Part shown: positions 10,716 to 21,161 of the stretch, piece by piece
Position numbering within the stretch: the stretch's first letter is position 1
How the letters are laid out: the number at the start of each line of letters is the position of its first letter
NCBI GenBank assembly: GCA_023853785.1
Contig: JAJIRX010000071.1
Coordinates: forward strand, 1 to 35,408
Origin: Psilocybe azurescens
Taxonomy: Eukaryota > Basidiomycota > Agaricomycetes > Agaricales > Agrocybaceae
DNA length: 35,408 nucleotides
Direction of reading: 5' to 3'
The notes under the pieces: generated by a model
What the model was told of the DNA's origin: nothing
Databases searched by the model: none
What the model saw: the letters and a program-made list of their open reading frames with translations, nothing else
Translations under genes and position numbers: made by a program

Positions 10716-11301
10716 ATGTCTGATACCATTTCCCTCATCTATGAGCGCAAACACAGTGCACCCTCACCAAAATCTCTGCCGTATTCTTTAGTCTCTCCCA
10801 CAGAAATATTTCATGCTCGCCCTTCGCTATTTTCATGTGCAACATGTCTTGTTGCCGATCATGTTCAATGAGAGATTCACGCGCTTACTGTTAAAGAAGA
10901 GAACACCCACCTTCAAGCATCATCAAATGAGCAAACTCCACAGAGAATGAAGTTGCCCCTCCTCCAAAGATCGCTCTCTCAGTTGGCAGAGTACATGTAT
11001 GTATTTTTCTAACATCTGATAGCCACTAAATATTGCACAGGTAATTCAAGATGCCCGTCTTGAGCTCAAATTCTCTCAGAAAGAGGTTGCTCAGAAAGTC
11101 AACGAGATCCCTTCTGTTATTCAGGATTATGAATCAAGTAAAGCCATTCCTAACACACAGATCCTGGGCAAACTCGAGTGGGTTCTCGGTGTTAAACTTC
11201 AGGGTTGGTGCCCTTTGTTATCTACTTGATAATTAATTCTTACTGAGCGGTCTTTAGGCACCGATATTGGGAAAAAGTTGTCGGACATTAAGAAATCATA
11301 G
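10716..11301 (+). pseudogene. MBF1: Degraded multiprotein bridging factor 1 (MBF1) gene
   Basis: MBF1 is a conserved eukaryotic coactivator linking bZIP-type activators to TBP, with a C-terminal Cro-type HTH. Here the HTH is clear: KFSQKEVAQKVNEIPSVIQD, then DYESSKAIPN, ILGKLE and LGVKLQGTDIGKKLS, ending in a TAG at 11299-11301. Introns lie at 10991-11040 and 11204-11257, both GT..AG. The N-terminal half is poorly preserved: an ATG-TCT-GAT start at 10716 is plausible, but frame is lost before FKHHQMSKLHRE, and that segment is 2 bases out of frame with the following NEVAPPPKIALSVGR (GA apparently lost near 10942-10947). A usually basic residue after KLE is Trp. It lies between inverted repeats. 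I judge it a captured, decayed copy; a diverged paralogue with sequencing errors is the alternative. Confidence 0.75.
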
Positions 11302-11566
11302 ATGGGTCTTGGCTGTCTCATCCTAGAACTAGATTTGCATTCCATTTATCCATATAATTCTATACATTCAATGAATTCTTAGCGCGTCACGGAAATGATA
11401 TCCTATAGAGAATTTGCACATTCATTAATGTCCCGGAGCCTTTCTTTCGATTCATAACAGGTGCCAGACCTTTAAAAACGAAGCTATGGAATTTTTAAAG
11501 GGCCAACGGCCGGATTGCACAAAATGACGCGTCGAGATGAAGCCAAGCAGGAGTCGAGGAGGAGAG

Positions 11567-11655
11567 ATATTGACGCGACTAGGCCGGATCGTGTTTCAAT
11601 GTCCGAAGATTACATAATAACTTTCTGACGCGGTTTAGGGGCGTGATAAAAACAG
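11567..11655 (-). repeat. Right inverted repeat of the MBF1-bearing element
   Basis: This is the reverse-complement partner of 10378-10457. The outer end reads GATAAAAACAG on the plus strand and the inner end ATATTGACGCG. The copies differ by scattered substitutions and a ~9-bp inner length difference. Confidence 0.8.
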
Positions 11656-11704
11656 ACTTCATATATCGTGATCCGTAGGGCACATCACATATATCGAAGT
11701 CTGT
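11652..11704. repeat. Imperfect hairpin at the right end of the element
   Basis: Two 21-nt arms, 11652-11672 and 11684-11704, are near-perfect reverse complements (ACAGACTTC... against ...GAAGTCTGT) with an 11-nt loop. The left arm overlaps the outer end of the right inverted repeat. Confidence 0.7.
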
Positions 11705-11727
11705 CTAGGAGAGACTAGTATCTTGAT

Positions 11728-12037
11728 GAATTTCGTTGGAGATTGTTGGTTACGTGGTCCTCCCTGAACGAAAGTTAGGGTACTATGTAGTATGTACAAT
11801 GTATGCTAGTGACTCATAGAAATTATATCCGCTATTCAGTTTGGTTCAGTTTGCGCTTATCTGGAAACTAAAACTTCAGAAATGTTTGACCAGAACAAGT
11901 TAGTACAATTTCCGTGAAATTTAACAGTAAATTGACGGCGAGTTGAAGATTGGGTGATTGTCTCTGTTTGGTTATAGCATTTGAACCAAATATAGTCATT
12001 ATTGTGGGGTCCCACATGGACCAAGTTCGTCCTCATC
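11728..12037. other. Upstream region of the membrane-protein gene
   Basis: These 310 bases follow the right direct repeat and lead to the ATG at 12038. No coding or repeat signal was recognised. They presumably hold the promoter. Confidence 0.4.
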
Positions 12038-14043
12038 ATGAACAACTACGACCAACCAGATGAACGACCAGCGCACGTCAACAAAGGGAAAGGACGGGAA
12101 CATGAGCCTACCGAACGAACACCATTACTAGGTTCAACCTCAGCTATCCTAGAAGACGCTGTTGATACATCCAATTCACGGCAACGAGGGCTCAGATCCC
12201 AACTAATAACTATATTCCTAGCATCTTCGTTGATATGCATAGTCGGATTTGTGCTTGCTGCCCTTCTTGCCTGGTCGTATGCGTCCAGGGCGGCCAACTT
12301 GAACCCGGAGGACATCATTAAGAATGACCTGGTGTTCCGAGGACCGGATAGAGTCGACGTCCTGAACATTACCAAAGAGGGTGCTATTTGGTTGAACGTG
12401 CGGGGAGAGTGGGGCTCGATGCTGGCGCCGCCATTGGGGTCCAAACAGATGATAAAGATGGCCTCTTTCGGGACATTTGGAAGTCAATCGGGAGATGGGG
12501 CGTTCGCACTCTGGATGTAGTTTCAGTCAACCTCACTACTGTCACGATATCGCCCGAGTACGACCCAACAGTGGTCCTCGCAACCCTCGATATTCCGCCC
12601 GTGGAAATTCCACTATCTGTTGACCCACCAACGGACACCTCGTGGTTGACCCCCATGTCGAAACCAGTTCGGCTTCAAATATCATCCAATCACACTTTGC
12701 TGCTCCAATTCATGAAGGATTCATGGAAGCACGGCACTTTGGCCGTAAGAACAAGCGTTGGACAAGCAACCGTTCGTGGCGGTACTCTCAACTCCCATAG
12801 CTGGCGGCGCAACATCCGAAGCAAACTCTCCAACATCCGCACCCCAATACGTATGAAGCGTATGTATTTTCCCTCCCTGTCCCCTACTTTGCTAACAAAA
12901 AGACAAGTTCCATCATTACCTGGTTTTCCTCATCCCCTCCAATATCACAGCTGATAAAACTCAAATCTTTCCGTGTTTCCTCCGACTCCGGCAAACTTGA
13001 TTTGCAGGCCACCGCGAGTGTTATCAACCCAGCACCGCCATCTTTCAGTCTGTCAGTACCTTCCCTACCCTTCACCATCTCACTACCCGACACTGTGGCT
13101 ATTTCCCTCGCCACCGTGTCGACCTTGCCATTCAGTCTTACCCCACAAAACGTGACTCTATCCATGTCAGGCGAGGTCCTGCCCATCTCGACAAAGCACT
13201 TCCCTATTCTCTCCCGTTTTGTCTCCCGCTACTTATCTGGCGAGTCGAACACCATTCTCGTTTCCTCCGATCTCATGCCCGAGCTGTATATTGAGGCCGA
13301 TTTCCCTGCTCCCCACCCACGCCCACAAATCCTGCGTGACGTTACCATCCGCGACATGAAGATCATCCCAACCGGCAGCATTTTCCTCGCCAGCGGGATT
13401 GTCGAAGGACGTCTCGTGCTTCCGGTCGGCATTAACATCGGCCTTGACGTATTCCGCGTCTTCCCAGACCTCATCATCTTCGATGGTGAAGTGCCGCCTT
13501 CGATAAACTGGCACAAAAGGCATAGGAATAATACAGACCTTCCGCCTGAGATACCTCTCCCAGATCCGTTACCGCAACGTGCGTTTGGGCATATCCGGCC
13601 GGACGATTGGCTAGCGTCTGTCAGCGCTCCTGTCGCATCTAGACCAAGCGAAGGGAAGAGCTACGCTATCTCTGCAAAGGTCGTCGACGTGCCTGTACAG
13701 GTCTTACCAGGTAGGCAAAAGAGTTCAGTAACTTTGTTGGCAAGGTCAGTTCACTTTTATTCGTCGAAGTAATTAAAGAGTCGTTGTTTGACATACAAAT
13801 GTTCACTAGGTCATTTTCGGATCTGAAGGTGCGACCGCTGGCCTATCTGGATTTGCTTCTGTGAACGTCGCCGTGGAAGGCCTGCCTCTCCATGGACCGG
13901 GGCGTAAAGTTGGCGAAGTCGTTCTTTCCGGCCTTCCCTTCCAAGGAAACGTACAAGTCGGGAAGAAGAGTTTTCTCGTAGGTGAAGACAGGAATCTTGA
14001 ACACATCTTCGAGACTCTCGCTCAGCATGTACCATCATGGTAA
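12038..14043 (+). CDS. Fungal single-pass membrane protein of unknown function (DUF3712-like), frame broken at four short runs
   Basis: The N-terminus is hydrophilic with an ERTPLLG motif. One transmembrane segment follows (LITIFLASSLICIVGFVLAALLAW, starting near residue 60), then a long lumenal part rich in beta-type segments (GPDRVDVLNIT, GRWGVRTL, LDIPPVEIPLSVDPP, NPAPPSFSLSV, LRDVTIRDMKI, LDVFRVFPDLIIFDGEVPP, PLPDPLPQRAFGHIRPDDWL, GPGRKVGEVVLSGLPFQGNV). This resembles widespread agaricomycete proteins related to DUF3712/LEA-like vacuolar proteins; that family name is my best guess. Exons 12038-12859, 12903-13744, 13810-14043. The first two total 1664 nt, and four added bases give an intact frame. 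The likely sites are G4 at 12402-12405, C4 at 12842-12845, C4 at 12934-12937 and the G at 13721. Predicted length is about 630 aa. As sequenced, the first frame stops at 12520. Confidence 0.72.
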
Positions 14044-15296
14044 CTTGTAAGTAAATGGCATCGATCGCATCCCTTCGATCATGAGAACGACACGGCATCT
14101 TCGTTGTGTTTTCTGTATTATATAAATGTATCACCATTATTCATCGTGCGTTGCTTTTTCCTTTTCCTTTTTTTTTGCATTGGTTTTGCTATCATTCATG
14201 AATTGGGACTTTATCACATTTGCACTTTATACGTACGTGCTTACTCCATATTTCGCGTAGATGAGAACCTGTACTTTATACAATAATCACTGCCTATCCC
14301 TACTGGGTACGTATGCGTTGAAATGCGATGGCCGGTAAGGCTCAACGAAACGGAGATGAGAGAATAACCTTTTTACTTGGCATGCAGTTGAAAGACGAAT
14401 CCTACTGTGTAAGGAAGTTGAATCATAAATAACTCATTGGGATACTAGACGTCCACCTCGCCAAATTTTTGTTGTCTAGATATAGGGGATGAAGTCAGAT
14501 TGCTTCTCATATGTTCCAGTTAACTTCGATGACATCGGGTCTAATGGTATGTGGTGGATATTCAATGTCCATGATAGGTCCACTAGCAGCAGCTGGCTAC
14601 TTGCCAAATTTCTTCGAATCCAGGATTCAGGGCCATTTCATTCTCAAGCCTGATGCTGAGAACGGCGTTGTCATCTGACGGGGAGAATCCAGGAATATAA
14701 ACCGTGCATTTACGAAGATTCATGATCGTTACGGTCGCGATAACTCCGACTGTGTATACTAATTTTCCACTGCCCAAGTCCGCTTAGGGTAGCCATATAA
14801 CTAATATACTATCCAATAACAAAGAGATTCTATGAGAACACGATCGAATCATCAAAAGCTGTTATTGGATTGTGTGAGAACCCGTTCAAATCATCGAAAG
14901 TTGAAGTTGGCTTAGAGTCGTACCATGGTGATGGATTTGAACTGCATTTTAAGACTGAAATTCGTTTTGACAAACTGAGAGCTGTGCGAATGCAGAAGAT
15001 CTTATTGGTTGGTGCCAATTCTATCAGATGATGCGCCAGCTCAAAGACGTACTGATAATCTCTCCAACAGTGAATCACACACATTGAACTAAACACAACT
15101 GCAAACTTCTGATGAACCATTCTTTCCGTTCTTCAGTTCATCTGGAGGAATTGTGGATCTACAGGGGCGCTTATCATTTCTTTCAATCTATTTATAGACT
15201 GGATTTTTTCCAGACCCATACCCATACATACGGGTAAGACTTTGTAAGCCTAAAGCACAATCTACTTGACCCAGTCATCTAAGTAATTGCAGGGTA
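14044..15296. other. Gene-poor AT-rich region
   Basis: Minus-strand open frames at 14583-14777 and 14830-15120 exist. The second encodes a 14-residue repeat (FDD...FDD) caused by a tandem DNA duplication. Neither shows a domain or signal peptide I recognise. No RNA gene was seen. Confidence 0.4.
14833..14916. repeat. Two imperfect 42-bp tandem repeat units
   Basis: The units are 14833-14874 and 14875-14916. Each begins TGAGAAC and contains an AATCATC core. 42 is a multiple of three, so the minus-strand frame stays open through both. Confidence 0.7.
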
Positions 15297-15333
15297 AGAT
15301 AGAGGGCATCAGGAACCAGCTAGCTTATGTAAT
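15297..15333 (+). repeat. Left TIR of the MITE-like element
   Basis: This is a 36/37 match to the reverse complement of 16013-16049. Confidence 0.88.
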
Positions 15334-16012
15334 TGTATTAGATAAGCGCCAAGAGCGGCAAAATGTTCAGTTTCGAAAAATCAAAAAGTTATGAACACTA
15401 TTTTGCAATGATTATACCTCTCAAATGTCTACTTTAGCAAGTCATACTTTTCTTTAATTTTTTTCTTCAAGCTGGCAAGGATACTTGGCAGAAGAACACA
15501 ACGACCATGATATTTCTAGTTTGCCCAAGCTGCTTCCAGGCCTGTCAAACCCTGTGAGTATGCATTGATAAATCAAACTACTTTGTTGGCATATCTAATA
15601 GGCAAGTCAAGATTAGACAATGTCATTTAAGTTTTTAAATGTGCTCATAGACCTCTAGACCATTGTCCCACTGATAAAGCAGTGTTTTGAGCACATTTTG
15701 GGGGTTTGTTGGCTTTTTACCTTTGAGCTGGTCTACTGTATAAAGTCACATGTTTGTATTACATAAGCGGCAAAATCTTGAGATCCCATATTGATATTTT
15801 TTTCTTTCTATCTCTGAGTGCATAACAAAGCATTTGGAGGTGTTTTAGTCAAAAACATAAATGTCTCAAAAATATGAGAAATATTTTATCTCCAAAAAAA
15901 TTACTTCCATAGTAATGTAGCCTACTATATTTTACATACTTCTATGGTCTTAAAAATGCCATAGGTATTTAGTTGTAAAAGGAATTGAGGCATCCGTTGA
16001 GCCCAAATTCTG

Positions 16013-16049
16013 ATTACATAAACTAGCTGGTTCCTGATGCCCTCTATCT
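16013..16049 (-). repeat. Right TIR of the MITE-like element
   Basis: This is a 36/37 match to the reverse complement of 15297-15333. Confidence 0.88.
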
Positions 16050-16051
16050 TA

Positions 16052-17415
16052 CACGGATAATTTGGATGTGATAAACGGAGTTTTAGCTCGTGTACACGAC
16101 TACGGCTTGAGCTTGTCCACTCCAACTGATATATTTAAACCAATCTGAAGTAACTAGGAACTTTACCTTCGGATTCACTACAATCCGTAGACGAAAATAT
16201 GCTCGAGGTATTCATGAAGCAGCAGTCATCCGAGATAGTAAGTGACGTTCCTAAGAGCTGCCGCGATTCTTCTGTACTACTGATTGGAAGCAAACGCTTT
16301 GGTATAGGTATCTCAGGGCAGAATATGAAACTGGAGTCGCCTTCGTCGCTGAGCTGCCCAGATTTTCGGACCTCAGGTGTCAAGAAAAGTTAAAGACCCA
16401 GCCAAACCAACATAGTGAGTTCAGATTATCGTTTCCTCGTGTTTTATCAAGCCAGATAGGGGCTAAGCTACGCGTTTGTGCCCAGTGAAAATGTTGAAAG
16501 TGCCAAGACAATCAAGAACTTCAATTGTTCATTACGAGCAAATTACGAGATGCATAGGCTAGTAGTTAGCAGCGATAAAAGAAGGGTATGTACAGAAGAT
16601 TATGAATGCCGGGTATATGTACCTGAGTTGTGGAGCTGTGAGAGCTTAACTTCCATGAAGTAGGAGGTCAAACGGAATGGGCATTCTGTCGTTGAGAAGC
16701 TCCATCGCTTTTTGCGCCAAGACCTATACGTGGCCAATCTTCGTGGTTCAATCTGGATTTATCCACTCATTTCCTTTCGTTGAAGTTCGACATTCTGCTA
16801 TGAAGTCAGGTCGACAGTCTATGGAACAGTACGTCTCTTCGGGCATCATTATTCAGCTTCTGCGGTGCTTTCAAAATGGATTTTTGGATCACGAACTGCA
16901 GGGTCCCGTCGTCCGAAGTCCGTGTTGTATTGAGGGCGTTCATCTATATGGTTTCATCTTACTGCCCCCGCATGTTGCCTTGACTGTGCTTTCCAAGTTT
17001 CCAGACATCCGCTGGCTTCAAATTAAGTGGACCAAAATGCGCTCCGAATCATCGTACCACTTCTAAGTATCTATTATCTACGATTCTCTAGTTCTGTTTC
17101 TTTCAGCCTTCTTAAATCCCCTTAGATTTAGGTTCACAATAGTTTCATCTCAAATGAGTATGTACATACCCCACAACGCGAAAACCAGTCATCTCATCAA
17201 ATGTACCGATCAATGCTCAACTCCGAACTTTGGGAGACTTTGGGCGGCACTGCTCTGTCTTTATCGCTCATTCGCAAATATCGTCGATCCATAAATTATA
17301 CAGTCCCCGACGTAAGCCGCAAGTGAACAGAATGGCGAAATTAAAGCAAGGTTTTCCACGAGCACTCATCTTCCCCACTGTGTAGGCCCATTGACCCCCG
17401 ATCCCCTCAGCCACG
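16052..17415. other. Unassigned region between the MITE and the seven-TM gene
   Basis: Open frames occur at 16135-16383 (minus; acidic, Ser-rich) and at 16478-16663 and 16677-17066 (plus). None has a domain, signal peptide or splice pattern I recognise, and overlapping frames compete. A decayed or unrecognised gene is possible around 16470-17070. The 3' part is the upstream region of the gene at 17416. Confidence 0.35.
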
Positions 17416-18704
17416 ATGTCCGATGACAGAGGTTTGCCGCCAGTTTCGGTGCAGATATCTGTGGTTAGCAACCAAGTGAACTCTATAATGACCCAGAGCT
17501 TTCTAATGGGTGTGTTTCGATGTCCTTTGTGATGCTTCATCAGTAATCATATACTTTGAGCATCAGGATTCTACTCCATGGTCTACTTTAGCACTCTTTA
17601 TCTGTACTGTGAGTTTCAGCCGAACTTTTACTTCGTCCGTGTCTTTGTATGAACTGATTGACGCTAGTGTCCAAGAGGGGTCCGAAGACGCAGCGCCGCA
17701 TCATTGTGATCGCTATATCCATGCTATACGTTATGTGTGCATTGATTTTTAGCATGAACTGGTATAGCTTGAATTGGGCCATCGTCGATAATGGAGAGAC
17801 AAGAGAGAGCATGTTCATCGGATCCGTCCAAGCTCCTACGTGGACCTTTATCACCTATGTAATCCTTCAGTTCTCCTTGCCTATCGTCGCCGACTCCCTA
17901 TTGGTGAGTCAATGCTCTTTGTTTGAGATACTCATCAGTGCTAAAGTTCCTCTTAGATTTGGAGATGCTTCTACATATGGGATCGCTCGCTTCGCGTAAT
18001 CGCTGGACCATTATTTTTCTTTATAGCAGAGATTGGTGAGTCTCAAGCCAGTCAATATAAAATAATACCACTTATCTAGGATATTTCACCTTGCTAGCTT
18101 TTTTATCTTGGTCACGGTTTACGCTTTCAAAATCCCACAGCTGACGAGTCCTTCGTTGGCCCGTCTCATAAACAACCTTCAAGTCGTCGATCTTTGCATA
18201 TCATTCGGAACAACCTTCATTACCACAATTCTCATCGGGTACAGAATCCACTCCACGACTCGAATACAAGGAGTCACTCGACTGGGAAAATTCAAGCATA
18301 TAGTTGAAATATTGGTTCAATCAGCCGCTCTCTATGCTCTCGTAATCCTATTTAATGCCATCTTTTGCTCGGGCGCAATCGCTTCCTACAGTGCTGGACA
18401 GTTCTGGCCCCAGGTCGTTCTCCCTATAGTTGGAGTAAGTAAACATTTCAATTATGAGACCAGTGTACTTATCGAGCATTTTATACAGGGTATGGCTCCC
18501 ACCATGGTTGTCGCACGAATTTCTATGACGAATTTTGATAATACCCATCTGGCTACCATTAGCCACATCTCCGGCCTAAAGTTCCAGAGCGAAAGGGCGA
18601 GACAGAATGAGACAGATATGGGAGCAGAGGACATCCCATACACTGATAAGATAAATGAAGATTCGCATAGTAATAACGAGAAGTCAACGGTGGCAAACGT
18701 ATGA
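17416..18704 (+). CDS. Seven-transmembrane-type integral membrane protein (agaricomycete family, function unknown)
   Basis: Exons: 17416-17509, 17567-17608, 17668-17903, 17957-18035, 18080-18434, 18489-18704, about 340 aa. Hydrophobic helices can be read in order: FYSMVYFSTLYLYL, RIIVIAISMLYVMCALIF, TWTFITYVILQFSLPIVADSL, SLRVIAGPLFFFIAEI, FTLLAFFILVTVYAF, VVDLCISFGTTFITTILIGY, HIVEILVQSAALYALVILFNAI, and a final GMAPTMVVARISM. A polar Ser/Asn/Glu-rich tail follows. The motif LLIWRCFYIWDRSLRVIAGP is typical of a large agaricomycete family usually annotated only as hypothetical membrane or receptor-like proteins. Splice phases fit except in the 18080-18434 exon, where T6 at 18099-18104 must be T7 to join GYFTLLAF with LVTVYAFKIP. 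The ATG at 17416 is the first that splices in phase into the first helix. Confidence 0.75.
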
Positions 18705-19749
18705 CAACTTTCAACTTTTCTTTCTTTTTGTATTTGTGTAGTAATGATTCCGTGATTCAAAATATACGAGTATGTTTGATATTCTAACTCCCTGTCGGAG
18801 ACGCTGTTCTTCCACCTAATAGCGCTCCAGCACGGCGAGTCAAAATCATATCTGGACGCCTCCGAGGTAAGAGCCAGCACCATAAGATTAATGATGACGT
18901 TGCATCCGACGAATAGTTTGTAGGAGAATAAACAGCAGAGTTGGAGACAGACGGTCCGAGCTTCAAACAAACTCGGAAACTACTCATTTCTGAAGTGGAC
19001 AAAATGAGAAGAAACATAGCGTTTTTGACTTAAGAGAGAAGTTAACATGGTCAAAAACCACGTCATAGTAAAAACGGTGCTACAGTGTACAAATGCATTC
19101 CTATTTAATTATAGCTACTGTATTCATAAAGAAGTTTCTCAGCACTTTCACAGAGGAGTGAAAGGTGGTCCGTCGAGTGTTCAAATTTGCTGAAAGCCGA
19201 AGCTGACAGACGGGTTTGGAGGTATGGCAAATAGTAACTGGACGCGCTGGGTAAGCCTCACTGGCCACAGTACATATCTGAGCACAAGGATAGGGGACAT
19301 ATTTCAAAAGGATTGTTCATAAATACGGCAAGGTTGAGAGCACGGACCAGCGCACTCTTCCGATCGTATGATAGACTTTCGTCTGGTGAGTCATAGACCG
19401 GGCTGTCTGTCTTGTATCCTGAGATCGCACTGTGGATACCAATGTGACACTAGAGGCTGATGAAATTTTATGTTTTGCAGAAAGAAGATGTGCTTTGGAT
19501 AAAGGTAAGACTGCGTAGCTGCAGGACTTGCAGGACTTTGGATTAAGATAGGACGTTCGGCGCCTGGACCGGCATCTCGCCGAAGCCGAAGGTTTACGAG
19601 TCATTTTTGGTCTCCAAGTATGTTACAACTGCGCTTTGTAAATCTTCCATCGATAGCTGTCTAGAGGAAATTCCCATTATCTTTAAGGTGAAGTTCTCAC
19701 AAACAGAAACATATATGCATACATTGATAAGCAGATTCGACAGCTACCG
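18705..19749. other. Intergenic region between seven-TM and F-box-like genes
   Basis: Minus-strand frames at 18452-18970, 18784-19017 and 19317-19604 are low-complexity or overlap the preceding gene; none has a recognisable domain. No repeat or RNA gene was seen. Confidence 0.4.
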
Positions 19750-21161
19750 ATGCTCGTCGCCCACGAGCCTTCCTCCCTATTCAGATCCTATGATATGCCA
19801 CAGGAGATAACCGATCTTTTCGTTTATACAATTGCCCAACATTTCGACCCTAAGAGTTCTCGGCAGTCTCTCATTGCCTGTACCATGGTCTCACGATCGT
19901 TCAGCCTTCCGGCTCGTAGACAATTGTACTCAGCGGTCCACGTTTCTCACTTCAACCAGGGAAATGGACCTACGGACAAACAGGTTCCACAATACAGTCG
20001 ATTCAAATCCCTAAAAGAAAGACTTGAAGGTCCTACCAACTTTGGCTCTTTAATTCGCAAGGTCCACATCGATGTCAGCCAAAGCCTCATCCCGCTGGCA
20101 GACGACGTTGAGCTCCATTCCGTGTTTAATGCTCTCAGAATTCATGCCCCTAACGTAGACTGCTTCTGGATGACTGGAAACAACGATACGACTTGGTGGC
20201 CCAACACGAGTCTTGAAATTGCCTGTTTGCTCGCGTCGTGGACACAGCTGGTCAAGATCCGAATATCCCACGTGAGAGATCTTACCATGGATTTCCTTCC
20301 TTCATTGGCTTTAGTATCCTGCTTGGAGCTCATATCTATTCACTTCAATAATTCGGCGTCGTTGGAGGGAGGGTCCTCGGTTTAGAAGTGACCAAACCAT
20401 TTCAACTGCACGAGTTGTTTGTGCATCGTAGTCACGACGGATTTCAGGATTTCAGGAATCGCCTCCAGCTTGACTTGTCGAGTCTTCGACGATTCCAAAT
20501 GTCAATATTTAATCGTAATGAAGCTCTCATTTTCTCAGCGATCATCCAGGGATCGTTCAAAACCTTACAGTTACTTGATCTGTACGTGAACAGTTCATTT
20601 TCAGCAGCAACTTGTATACTCAGAGAGCACTTGTTCAGTATGCTACGTACCGATAACAAGTTTCTGAAGGGTGGAACTATAAACATTGGAAAATTTAGCA
20701 ATCTCCGTACGCTTCGACTTCGAATACAGACCGGGAGCCAGCAGATGTTTCCCTCGATGTCCGACATCTTCAGCCTTCTTCATCCTCCGTCTAAATATCC
20801 CACCTGCCTCGAAGCTATCGAGTTATTGTTTAATTCAATAAGGGTCCCCGGACGGCCTCCACAAACTTTTGTACCGGACACGATGGATGACAGTGACGCT
20901 GACGCGTGGCGATCTCTTTATCCTGCCGTCCTACGCCAGCCACATCCAAATCTCCGCTCCCTCTACCTTTGCTTAGATCTCATGATAATGAAACTTCCCT
21001 CCAGGGCGCCTATCGATTCCAGCCTCATGCGCGACGCGGAGGGTGTGTTGGCAGGCAAATTCAAGGCGTACATTGAAGGTTCGTCTGAGACAATTGCTCC
21101 GGACATCCTCGCCTGGGATATACATGTCGTTGCCTGGGAAAATAATTTCGTACGAAAGTAG
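19750..21161 (+). CDS. F-box-like/LRR-type protein, intronless, one 1-nt frame break
   Basis: A probable substrate-recruiting F-box protein of the expanded basidiomycete type. The N-terminus has an F-box-like stretch (PQEITDLFVYTIAQHF, then LIACTMVSRSFSLPARRQLY, about residues 16-60). It is followed by irregular leucine-rich segments (LVKIRISHVRDL, CLELISIHF, TLQLLDLYV, NLRTLRLRI, NLRSLYLCLDLM). The span is 1412 nt, one short of a multiple of three. The first frame stops at 20385 (GGSSV then stop) and the second resumes at VTKPFQLHELFV; one missing base near 20379-20383 joins them. The whole would be about 470 aa. ATG at 19750 or 19795 (MPQEIT). The ligase role is inferred from the family only. 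Confidence 0.7.

Larger units (their letters stand above)
10362..11727. mobile_element. Candidate TIR transposon carrying a captured MBF1 gene
   Basis: Long inverted repeats at 10378-10457 and 11567-11655 enclose about 1.1 kb. Its only recognisable content is a decayed MBF1 gene with introns. The whole unit is bounded by a perfect 12-bp direct repeat, TAGTATCTTGAT, at 10362-10373 and 11716-11727, a candidate target-site duplication. There is no transposase, so it would be non-autonomous. The retained introns argue for DNA-level capture rather than retroposition. The right repeat is followed by a hairpin that the left lacks, so the exact termini are uncertain and the superfamily is not assigned. 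Confidence 0.6.
15297..16049. mobile_element. Non-autonomous TIR element (MITE-like) with TA target sites
   Basis: 37-bp terminal inverted repeats at 15297-15333 and 16013-16049 match at 36 of 37 positions and begin AGATAGAGGGCATCAGG. Each end abuts a TA (15295-15296 and 16050-16051), consistent with a Tc1/mariner-type duplication. The ~753-bp AT-rich interior has no transposase frame. A motif TTGTATTA(G/C)ATAAGCG occurs at 15333 and again at 15754, followed in both places by GCAAAAT. Confidence 0.82.

Noticed and set aside
16677..17066. Plus-strand 129-codon frame as a gene
   Set aside because: No domain, signal peptide or consistent splice sites; competing frames in the same stretch look equally likely.
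18452..18970. Minus-strand 172-codon frame with paired cysteines suggesting a hydrophobin
   Set aside because: It overlaps the C-terminus of the seven-TM gene on the other strand, and the cysteine spacing does not match the hydrophobin pattern.
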